Shown here: positions 12,801 to 23,100 of the stretch, piece by piece
How positions within the stretch are numbered: the stretch's first letter is position 1
Layout of the letters: every line of letters begins with the position of its first letter
Assembly (NCBI GenBank): GCA_013398955.1
Contig: VWPU01001245.1
Span: 1 to 64,000 of the forward strand
Direction: 5' to 3'
Length of the DNA: 64,000 nt
Source: Callaeas wilsoni
Lineage: Eukaryota > Chordata > Aves > Passeriformes > Callaeidae
The notes under the pieces: generated by a model
Told to the model about the DNA's origin: nothing
The model's input: the letters and a program-made list of their open reading frames with translations, nothing else
Databases searched by the model: none
Program-made: the position numbers and the translations under genes

Positions 12801-13310
12801 CCCAGTCCCTGCCGGCTCCATTCCCAGTCCGCGCCCGATCCATTCCCTCTCTATTCCCATTCTCGCTCCATTCCCTGTCCCTGCCAGCTCCGTTCCCTCT
12901 CTATTCCCATTCCTTCTCCATTCCCAATCCCTGCCCACTCCATTCCCACTCCCGCGCCATTCCCTCCCTATTCCCATTCTCGCTCCATTCCCTCCTTCTT
13001 CCCACTCCCGCTGCATTCCCTCTCTATTCCTATTCCCGCTCCATTCCTCCTCTATTCCCATTCCTTCTCCGTTCCCTTTCTGCCCCCATTCCCGCTCCCT
13101 TCCCTCTCCCCTCCCACTCCCGCCCCCTTCCCTCCCCCTGCCCTCTCCATTCCCATTCCCGCTCCGTTCCCTCTCCATTCCCGTTCCCGCTCCATTCCTC
13201 CTCTATTCCCATTCCTTCTCCGTTCCCTTTCTGCCCCCATTCCCGCTCCCTTCCCTCTCCCCTCCCACTCCCGCCCCATTCCCTCTCCATCCCCATTCCC
13301 GCCCCCTAAC
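12801..13310. repeat. Degenerate CCATTCCC-rich minisatellite extension
   Basis: Irregular units of about 15-20 bp containing CATTCCC, CTCTATTCCCATTC and CCGCTCC. A segment near 13,045-13,125 (CCTCTATTCCCATTCCTTCT and onward) recurs near 13,198-13,275. It is probably the decayed or expanded edge of the 33-bp array. Confidence 0.85.
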
Positions 13311-13563
13311 GCGAGCCCCGCCTCAGGCCCCGCCTCTCTCTAAGCCCCGCCCCATGGCTCAGCCCCCATGGCCCCGCCCCCGGCGGTCCCCGTCTCCATT
13401 GGCTCCCTCTCAGGCCACGCCCCCTGTGAGCCCCGCCCGGAGCCCCGCCCATTACCATTGAGTGTCCCGGAACGTTTGTGACGGGGCTATGCCGCATGTC
13501 GGACCCTTTTAACCGCTGCGCTGGCCCCGTCAGGATGGCGAGCGCTGATTGGGCCAGATGCGC

Positions 13564-13573
13564 GTCACGTGAC
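13564..13573. promoter_or_regulatory. GTCACGTGAC palindrome (CLEAR-like / USF E-box)
   Basis: A perfect 10-bp palindrome with a CACGTG core, about 417 bp before the MTMR9 ATG and 10 bp before an ETS motif. This is the ideal form of the CLEAR element bound by TFEB/TFE3/MITF and also fits USF1/2. Binding is inferred. Confidence 0.6.
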
Positions 13574-13853
13574 GCTAGAGGCGCTTCCGGCCCATCCCGC
13601 TCCGCCGGCGGCGCCTGGGAGTGCTGAGAATCCCGGGAATCTTGGGGGGCCCGGGGCTCCTGGGGCTCCCCCGGCGCCCTGACCCTCCCCCTGCCAGCAC
13701 CGAGGGTCTCCCCGCGCCGCCCTACCCGCTCCCCTCTGTAACCTCCTCCCGACACGCCCGTCCGGCCCTGAGGGAGGAGCGGGGGCCCTGTGAGGGTCTC
13801 TCCCGCTCCCCGCATCGCTCTCCGTCCCCAGGGAGCCGCCGCCACCCCGGGTT

Positions 13854-13952
13854 ATGCCCCCGCCTGCCCGGGTGGGACCGCGCAGACCCTCCCCGGCTTT
13901 TCCAGCCCGGTCCTGCCGGTGTTCCCGAGGTTCCCCCGCGTTTTCCCAGTGA
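13854..13952 (+). other. Possible upstream ORF in MTMR9 5' leader
   Basis: The ATG at 13854 opens a 32-codon frame that ends at TGA 13950-13952, 37 bp before the MTMR9 start and out of frame with it. It matters only if transcription begins upstream of 13,854. The peptide is Pro/Arg-rich and unrecognised. Confidence 0.3.
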
Positions 13953-13989
13953 CTTTTCCCAGCGAGTTTCCCCCGCCTTCCCCTCCAGC

Positions 13990-14174
13990 ATGGAGTTCGC
14001 CGAGCTGATCAAGACGCCCCGAGCCGATAACGTGGTGCTGCACCGCCCGTTCCACCTGGCCGTGGAGGGGACGCTGTGTCTGACCGGCCACCACCTGATC
14101 TTCTCGTCGCGGCGGCAGGACAACGCCGAGGAGCTGTGGCTGCTGCACTCCAACATCGACTCCATCGAGAAGAG
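13990..14174 (+). CDS. MTMR9: MTMR9 coding exon 1 (start codon, first part of PH-GRAM)
   Basis: Encodes residues 1-61 plus two bases of Arg62, starting MEFAELIKTPRADNVV. The donor is AG|GTGATG at 14175. GC content is high because the exon lies in the CpG-rich promoter block. The Kozak context (CCAGC before ATG, G after) is acceptable. Confidence 0.96.
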
Positions 14175-17100
14175 GTGATGCTCCCCTTTTCCCCTGCCTG
14201 CCCGTCCCCTGTGCCCTGTGTCTGGTGCTTGGGAAGCGGTTGGAAGGGCTGGCTGGCACCTCCGCTCTCCCGAATCCAGGTGTGGAGAGTGGGAGGGATG
14301 CTGTGGGCATGGACGTTGCCTTAAGCTGTGCCGGGGGAGGTTCAGGTTGGGCGTCACGAGGAATTTCTTCGCAGGAAGGGCGATTAAACCCTTGGAATGC
14401 CCGAGGAGGAGTCCCCGTGCCCGGAGGTGCCGAGGAATGACTGGACAGGGCACTCAGTGCTCTGGGCTGGGTGACAAGGCGGGGATCGGGCACGGGGTGC
14501 ACTCGATGATCCTTTTCCAACCTTAATGATCCTCTCAGGGCCCGGGGCAGCGATCCCGTTCTGTTTGGATATTCATGGTTGATGTTGCATCTCAAAGGTT
14601 GATTTTTTGGTCACGTAGAGAGTCAGAAATTGTGTGTTTAACCCCTTTTGCTCCGTGTTCGTTGTTCAGTGGATTCACCCACCCTTGGAGCACTTCATGA
14701 ACGATGCAGCTTCCCTGCTGTGCGAGGAGACGGGCGTCAGGGCACTGCTGAAGGGATTTGCCTCGTGTCAGCCTCCAAAAGTGGAGGCAGAATTTGGCTC
14801 TGGGCTTGCTCAGCCCCTGCTCAGCAGCGTCATCCCTCTCTCCTCCAGCTGCCTGTGGGCATCAGTAACCCTTTACCAATGTGCTTTTTCTGGAACAGCT
14901 GAGTCGTAGCTGCGGAGCTCCGTATTTTTTTTCTCGCCCATCCTCTTTTCGTTACTGAGATTTGTCCTTTTTTGTTTCACAGATTTATCTTTTCCCCCTC
15001 ATTTCTGCTTTCCCTGCACCGCTGCCCCTCATTGAGTGTCCTCCCCATCTCCCCTGGTCATTGTCTTCTGCCTCCTCACCTTGGTCAGGTGATTGTACTT
15101 TCAGCTTGACAACAATACTTCATTTTTGTGTTAAATAAAACATCCTTCCCCTGTTTTTAATGGCTTTTAAGGAAATGTGATAGAACAGAGTTCCTTTCTG
15201 CCAGCAAGACTGGAAAAATCAGGCAGCAGCGATTAAAGACAGTGCAGAGTCTGGAATGGGGGAATTGCTGGGTGCTGATGAAGTTTGTTGCTGATTAAAT
15301 TCGTTCCTGATTTCCCTGAGTGGGAGAGGAAAGGAGCAGAGTGGTGGAAACCTCAGGGAATTTCTTTCCATGCTCACTCCTCAACCTGGCCTCGGACACT
15401 TCCAGGGATCCAGGGGCAGCCACAGCTTCTCTGGGCCTCCCCAGCCTCCCAGGGGTGTAATATTTACTGTGTGAGAGCTCCGCTCCCTGCCACAGCAAAA
15501 GGAGGGAATAAAGGAAAGTAAAACTGAACTTGCAAATGGCAAATAATGAGTTTGCTTCTGTGTTTTCTTGAAATTTTTCTATCGGAGATCTGCCTCGAAG
15601 GAAGAGCTGTGACACTTCTCCTGCCTTAGAGGATCCTGGTTTTATGGGACTCTTTTTTTCCTGTCTTGCTGTAGGTTCATGGGCTCCTTGGGCACCATCG
15701 TCATAAAGTGCAAAGACCTGAGGATTATCCAGCTGGACATCCCTGGCATGGAGGAGTGTCTGAACATCGCCAGCTCCATCGAGGTGAGGAGTTGCCATCA
15801 GCCAGAAAAGCTGCAGGTCTTCCACTCACATCAACCTTGACAGGCTTTTTTTTTTCCCAGTTAGAAATGTTTTCGTGTTCTGGAAGGCAAAGGAAACTCT
15901 GGAATATTTCACAGGGGGTTGTGGGGTATTTCCCAGAGGTTTTGGACTCCAGGGCCTGGCTGGATGGGGCTTGGAGCAACCTGGGGTAGTGGAAGGTGTC
16001 CCTGCCCCTGGCAGGGGGTGGAATGGGATGAGCTTTAAGGTCCCTTCCAACCCCCACCTGTGATTCCATGGTTTCTTTTGTCCACACAGGCGCTTTCCAC
16101 CCTGGATTCAGTCACCCTCATGTATCCCTTCTTCTACCGGCCCATGTTTGAGGTCCTGGAAGATGGATGGTCCTCTTTTCTGCTGGAACAAGAGTTTGAG
16201 CTCCTCAGCTCAGTGGTGAGTGGGACATGAAGGATTTGCCCTGGCACTCAGATATTCTGTTTCACCCAGCAGTGGCTGGACTGGAAACTCTGGATGGTTA
16301 AAAACCCATCTGGTGCCTGGGTGAGAAGTGAGTGTTGTTGAAATCTTCCCTCTGTAACATCAGGCATTTGTTTGTTGTTTCACCTTGTACCAGTGGAGGT
16401 TTGAGGCCTTCCTCAGGAAATCACAAGGGTAGGAAATGTTTTTGGCAGTTGGGGATGGTTCTCTAATTGGAAGAATAAATTGAAGTCCTTTGGCCTGGGT
16501 TTGTTGTTCTTAACTTGGATCTGGAGTGGAATGGGATGAATCTTTGTCAGACCCTTCATTGGAATGACACTGGTTTAAAAAAACTGCTCTTCAGGAGGAT
16601 GACAATGAAATGCCCAGTTTGAAACACGTTTTCCTTTAGCTGATGCTGGGGAAATACTCAGGAGGTTCAGAGAGCAGGAAACTCCCAGTCCTCTTTTTCC
16701 AGGTGCTGCTGAGCACATTGATACTATTTTGGCACCTGAAGGGCAGGAATTGTTCCTGTGGCATTGCCTGTTGTGTCTCTTACTCAAATTTCCTTTTAGG
16801 ATGCTGAATTTGGTAGAGTGGGAACTATCTTGGGTGCAGGAATCTGTTTTAATAATTCCTTGGATTTGCATCTCTGTGTTGCAGGTCTTTGTTTCACATC
16901 CAGTCTGTGCTCTTGCTCCATCAGCTCAGGTTTCTGAGCCCACATCCATTAGTGCAGCATCCAAGAACATTGATTTTTTTTTTTTTTTTTGCTTTTATCT
17001 GCAGCCCAGCCTGTCTGCAGCCAGTATTACTTCCTGGCTATGAGTAATAACTGAATAATGTGATCAGCTTGACCAAATTCAGCTGATGAAATCACCAGAA

Positions 17101-20100
17101 AATTAAAGGAAATTAAAGGGGTTCAGAGGCCTTGCTATTTTTGTCTCATGATTAAAGCACTCTCGTGTGTCTTACCTTCCTCTGCCATCCAGAGACAGAG
17201 CAAGTGACCTGTTACCATATCCAGCACAGGGATCCATTGACGTGCTTGTTTTTCCTCTTATTTTTTCAGGGATTTAAAACTTCATTTGTCAATCTCTTGT
17301 CTTTCTGAACACATTCTCCTTGTAAGAATTACATTTGAAAACCTCATTACTTTTTAGCACCACATTTCTGGGGCAATCATTCATTCCTTTAAAATCTCCA
17401 TGTCTGACAGCTGTTGATTAATTCTTGGCTTTTAACCCAAAACTTCACATTTTGAACGAAATGGTGTCAAAAGCCACCTTCCAATGATTTACATCTCCTG
17501 AACAGCAGATAAAGGTCTCGTTGACCAAATAATTCTTGTTCTGTAATGACACTGCCTTGTGTGACAGGCTGGAACAAGGAAATGGCTGATTTAAATCCTT
17601 CTCCCAGGAGTCAAATGAGTAGAATTCCAAAGGTTCCTGCCTCTGCTAAATCATCCATCTGGATTTGTACCTCCCCCAGTAGGGTAACAAGTCAAAAACT
17701 GTATTTCACCCACCCTACAGCTCTAGTAATGTGTTAATTCCACATTTATCTGCTACAGGAGAGTTGTTTTCAAACACAGACACATTCTCTAGTGCCAAAG
17801 TGAAGTGTAAAAGCTAATATTTTTTTATTAAATTAGGTAATACATTAAATATTTAGATAATATAATATGTAATTTGCATTCTTCACTGCAGCGAGGGCCT
17901 GAATGGAATTCAGAGCATGTGCAGGGGTTCATATTTTCTCTGAGCAGTCAGAGGAGAGCCGAGAGGTTTCTCTTCTGCCAAATTCCACAACTGCAGGATG
18001 CTGCAAACTGGCTCTGGAAATTCACTTTCCTAAAACAAAGTGAAGAGGCCATGAGAAGTTTGTACACTGACAGTGTAATTAACAAAAATGCATTTTATAG
18101 CCAAGAAAATCACTTGCTTCATTCTCCTTTTCTTCCCTCTTTCCCCTCTTTTTCTGTTTTTTTCCTTTCCCTCCGTTTTCTCTTTTTTTCCTTCCCCCCT
18201 TTTTCTCTTTCTTTCCCTTTCTCCCCTTTTTCTCTTTTTTTCCCTTTCTCCCTTTTTTCTTTTTTTTTTCCTTTTTCCCCCTTTTTTTTTTTTTTTTCCT
18301 TTCCCCCTTTTTTTTTTTTTTTTCCTTTCCCCCTTTTTTTTTTTTTTTTCCTTTCCCCCTTTTTTTTTTTTTTTTCCTTTCCCCCTTTTTTTTTTTTTTT
18401 TCCTTTCCCCCTTTTTTTTTTTTTTTTCCTTTCCCCCTTTTTTTTTTTTTTTTCCTTTCCCCCTTTTTTTTTTTTTTTTCCTTTCCCCCTTTTTTTTTTT
18501 TTTTTCCTTTCCCCCTTTTTTTTTTTTTTTTCCTTTCCCCCTTTTTTTTTTTTTTTTCCTTTCCCCCTTTTTTTTTTTTTTTTCCTTTCCCCCTTTTTTT
18601 TTTTTTTTTCCTTTCCCCCTTTTTTTTTTTTTTTTCCTTTCCCCCTTTTTTTTTTTTTTTTCCTTTCCCCCTTTTTTTTTTTTTTTTCCTTTCCCCCTTT
18701 TTTTTTTTTTTTTCCTTTCCCCCTTTTTTTTTTTTTTTTCCTTTCCCCCTTTTTTTTTTTTTTTTCCTTTCCCCCTTTTTTTTTTTTTTTTCCTTTCCCC
18801 CTTTTTTTTTTTTTTTTTCCTTTCTCCCCTTTTTAGCAGGAAAGATCTCAGGGTTCTGAACAATTCAGTTGTGCTTTATCTTCATGTCGGAGCTCCTTTA
18901 AAGAAGCAGAATTCTGGCTTTGGGCTCATGTTAAAACATGATAATTGTGAACCATATTTTGCTCTTTTCAGACAAGCATCACTCTTTACATCTGTCCTGC
19001 TCCTTGTCCATGCACAGTCTGATCCCAGCAGGGCTTGTTCCTTGGGAATGGCCTCTGGCATTGCTGCTTTGCAGGATCCCTCAAGGTCCACGCTGGGTTC
19101 TTCACCTTTTTTTAAGGCCTGTTGGTAGAGCTTGAATCGTTTCCCAATGTTTTGTGGAAAACGACCTGTCCTGGCAATTGTAAGTTTTAGGAGGAAGGAT
19201 AGCTTGGACATTTGGAAATCAATCTCTCTATAAACAAGTATTAGGACAAGAAAAGTGGAAATACAAGAGTTGATCCTGTGCTGGGTTTAAGAATCACTCC
19301 TTCCTTTTTTGCTTTGGCGTTCCCTCTCCTTTCTGCTCAGCCCTCATCCCTTTGCTGCTTCTATCCTTAACTTGTTTTTGATTCCTAAAAGCTCAGATGT
19401 CTTGCTGGGAGAATTAAGGGTTCCCTTTGCAGTCCCAGAGTTTCATACAGCACAATTTCCTGGCTGAAGGTGAGGTCTCCCTTCATCCCTTTCCCTGCAG
19501 TCCTGTTTCCTCTGCCGCTGCCTCGCTCTTCCAGTTACTGATGGCTCTTCTTGCTTCCAAATTCCAGCCAGGCCGGAGCTGAAGGAGTCCATTTGGGCAC
19601 TTGGAGCTGGCAGTGCAGAGGTTAATGGGATCCCTGCAGCAGGAGCTGTTGGAGGGAAGACAAATGGTGCCAAGTGCTGCCAGGCTCCTCCTCCTTGCCT
19701 TGGAAATTATACCGGGATGACATAACGGGATCGTCTGGCTCTGGTGTAAATGGGGAGGAGAGCAGGTTGTGGGCAGGGATAAATTACCAGTGGGGGATAA
19801 ATCAGGTGCTGCTCTTCTGGGATAGTCTGGCTCTGGTGTAAATGGGGAGGAGAGCAGGTTGTGGGCAGGGATAAATTACCAGTGGGGGATAAATCAGGTG
19901 CTGCTGTTCCGTTCCTTTCCGTCCTGGTGGTGCCAGGGACAGCCCGTCTCTCAAACGTTCCACAGAGCTCTGGTTTTGCCTTCTGCACATCCTGTGTGGC
20001 AGTGAGCTTTTCATCAGTTTGATATTCCAGATCCGTGCATATTTTTTTCATGGTAATCAAACTCCACACCCTCCTACGTAAATGAACACAGACACCCCAA

Positions 20101-23100
20101 AAACCCTATTTAAAATTCCATTGTTTGTGCATTAAAAGCTGGAGCTGTGACCAGCCACATCCCTTTCGTGACCCAGAACTTCTCATCTCTCTTCACAGCA
20201 CGATGGCCAGAGGCAATTTGACTTTGCATCTGGGAGAAGCTCTGCTTTTTATGAAATGGAGCTGTTCAGAGGAGCTGTTTTGAGGCTAATGAATAATGAA
20301 ACAAGGTTATAGCAGGGATGCTGCAAAGCTGTCCAGCTGGGCTGCTGCAAACAGGCAGCAATTGCTGCTCTTGGTGCTGATACTTATTTTTTTCCCAGCA
20401 TCTTTTTTAGGCTGCCACCAAAAAGAACACTTTTCCTGTCTCCTAAGGCACACATCCCATACCTTGGAGCTGCTGCTGCTGAAGTAGTGTTGTGGGTCAG
20501 ATCAGCTTGTTCAGCTGATGGAAAGGCTTCATTGCCAGAAAACATTCCTGAATTGATCCCAGTTTCCCACTGGACCAGTGAGCCAGTCAGGTGGATTTAT
20601 CTAAGCAGGTAGCAATCAGGAGGTGTGTGGCAAGAGGTGGTAAGGATCTGGAAGAGAGGAATTGTGATCAGAGATGTGCAATTAATTCATGTTAAGCCAA
20701 CAGACCCGAGCTGATGTGTGATTCGTGTTTTGTCCCAGCGGAATTTGGCCGTTGTGCTCTTCTCTTGCTTTGTCCTACCTGCCTTGTCCCTCTGTCTTTT
20801 TGTCTGCCTCAAACTTTCCTTGACCTGAGATGAGCAGAGGTTTGATGGATCTCTGAGGTCTCTCCCTGCTGCAGAAGCTCCTCATTGACCTTCTTCCCTG
20901 AGCTGGAGCCAAGGCCTGTGTGTGACCCTGGGTACCGCGTAGCTGGAATTCTCATGCCAAGTGCCTGTGAGATGTCACATTCAGCACTTCTTTCCCAAGG
21001 CTTTGGCTCTTGGAAGCTGGAAAAGTTACATAACAGGAGCTCCTGATGAGCCCTTGGTGCTTGGGTGCTGGGCTGCTTCCAGGAGGTGCTTTTGGAGGAA
21101 GAACTGTAGCTGAGCCCATGGAAAAGAACCAAGGTGGAGATGTTTAAATTGAAATTTTAACCTCAAAGCAGCTTCAGCACCTGGAGTGGATGGAAATTCT
21201 TGCCTTTCTGGGCAATCTTTGTCTTGTGAACTCTTCTTTCAGCACAGATGGAGGATTGGGCCCATATTCCCCGTATCTAAATGAACTTTTTTCCCCTCTT
21301 GTTGTGGGAATACATTTCTCCATGGAGTCTCCCCTTGCTGTCTGCTGTGCCTGTGAAATAATTTAAAGTCACAATCACCAATGTCTGCCCACGTGGGCAT
21401 ATTTTGTGCTGTTTGAGGATGTGGATAAACCAGAGGGGGAACTGTTGTTCAAGACCCAGAGGCACCTGATCACTTTTCAATTGCCTCCAAGCTTTATCTG
21501 CACGCTGGGCAATGAGCTTCAGGGAGCTGCTGCAAGGAGGTGATTGCAGGGAGCACCAGGGGATGTGCTGGAAAAATTAATGAGTCAAAAGCCCTATGAA
21601 TGGCTACTTAAAGGACAATTTGTGGTGCAAATGGAACAGATCACAAATATGACTCTGTGTGCGTGCTTTATCCTGTGCATGGAAATCTTTTTCCGTGTTA
21701 CCTCTCCCATATAATGCCTTTTCTGACCTAAAGCTGCGTTCTGGTGCTTTTCAGACCAATGAATGGCGTCTGAGCTGTGTCAACAAGGAATTCTCTGTGT
21801 GTCCCTCCTACCCTCCCGTTGTCATCGTCCCCAAATGCGTCGATGACGAAGCGCTCCGCAAAGTTGCCCTGTTCCGCCATGGCGGCCGCTTCCCGGTGCT
21901 GAGCTACTACCACAAGAAAAATGGGATGGTGAGCTGGGTTTGAGGGGTGGCTGTGCCTGAAGGAAGTGTGGGAATCTGTTGGTTTCATGCTCTGGAATTA
22001 ACAGAGCTCCTGGTTTAATTTCCAGCTTCCTCAGCGAAGCTGGTTCTGGGTGATGGAATGAGTAATCTCCATCCCAGAAATAGCCATTAATCTGCTTGTT
22101 TGGGAATGTGCATGGCAGGAGCTTGCTTACAGCACTAAGAACAAGATGAGGCTTGTAAAGCCACTGCTGGCACCCTGACTGGCTGTGCCTGCCAAGAGTT
22201 TTCATGGAAAGGATGGCAGGAGCCACATTGTCCTGTCTGTGAGCAGTGGGCCCTTGTCACAGCCGTGGTGGCAGCAGAGCCAGCGCTGCTTCTGCTGTGT
22301 GACTGTGCAAGGAGGATCAGAACAATCTGTTCTCTGAGCCTGGCACTGCAGCTCGATTCAGGAGCAGCAAAGTCTTGGTCTTGCACAGACTTTTTGACAA
22401 GCCAGAATCTAATGGAGTAACTGGTATGTTGTAATTAAGAAATGCAGTGTATGAAGCTGTTGGGTAATTGGGTCTCTTGCTGATGTAAGCAGTTCTGAGG
22501 ATGCTGGGATGTCCAACCTGCCACAGTCTCCTCAAATGCTCTAATGCCTTCTCACATCCTGTGGCCAAAATTTGCAAGCCTTGAGTTCAAGGCTGTCTGG
22601 TCTGGCTTAGAAGTACCTTGGGGTTTTCTTTGCTTTAGGCCAGCCACCTACTCCATATCAGTTGCGCTTTTTGCTTTTTCTCAGCTCAACTGAAAACCAC
22701 TGAAGGAAGATTTTTTGCTCAGCTATCTCTCCAAATTGTGCATGTTTCAGGTGGGAGGAGTACAGCAGTATTTGGCTCAGAATGCTGGAGTTGTGACAGT
22801 AATGCCGTCACTCTCATTGTCCTCCCGGCTCTGAGTTCTCAGCTGTACCTGGGGTTGCTGACTGGCTGGCCTCACATTTTAGTTATGATCTGAACTGCTG
22901 GGGTGCTTCTGAATTGAAAGGCATTTGCTAAAGAGAAATCTCAGCTCATCAGTCTGTGGACTTGAGGTTTATTAGTCCATCCGTGGGGTAAAAATGCCAT
23001 CTTCAACACATGAACAGTTCAAGTGTTTTAGGAACAGAGTTGGGAACAGACCTTGAAAATGACAATCCTGAAAAAGTTGGTTTCACAGAATCACAGGGTG

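Larger units (their letters stand above)
13310..14180 (+). promoter_or_regulatory. MTMR9: CpG-rich promoter block of MTMR9
   Basis: A GC- and CpG-rich, TATA-less block upstream of and over exon 1. It has Sp1-type GC boxes (CCCCGCCCC at 13345-13353 and 13372-13380), inverted CCAAT boxes (ATTGG at 13398-13402 and 13548-13552), a GTCACGTGAC palindrome (13564-13573) and an ETS-type CTTCCGG (13584-13590). Start of transcription is probably between about 13,575 and 13,850. This is inferred from motif positions, not from transcripts. Confidence 0.75.

Noticed and set aside
12017..13309. 430-codon open frame (and overlapping frames on both strands) over the minisatellite
   Set aside because: It is open only because the repeat period is 33; the peptide is a Ser/Pro/Gln repeat and the opposite strand is equally open.
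13306..13845. 179-codon minus-strand frame in the MTMR9 CpG-rich block
   Set aside because: CpG-rich DNA has few stops; the Arg/Gly/Pro-rich peptide has no family resemblance. A divergent non-coding transcript remains possible.
13621..13989. In-frame upstream extension of MTMR9 exon 1
   Set aside because: Open only through base composition; the family N-terminus starts exactly at ATG 13990 and the extension has no ATG.
13621..14180. GTG/TTG-initiated short frames throughout
   Set aside because: Non-ATG starts are not expected for nuclear vertebrate genes and these shadow real exons or repeats.
18030..19128. Long Phe/Pro/Leu frame on + and Lys/Gly frame on -
   Set aside because: Pure consequence of the C/T satellite inside an MTMR9 intron.
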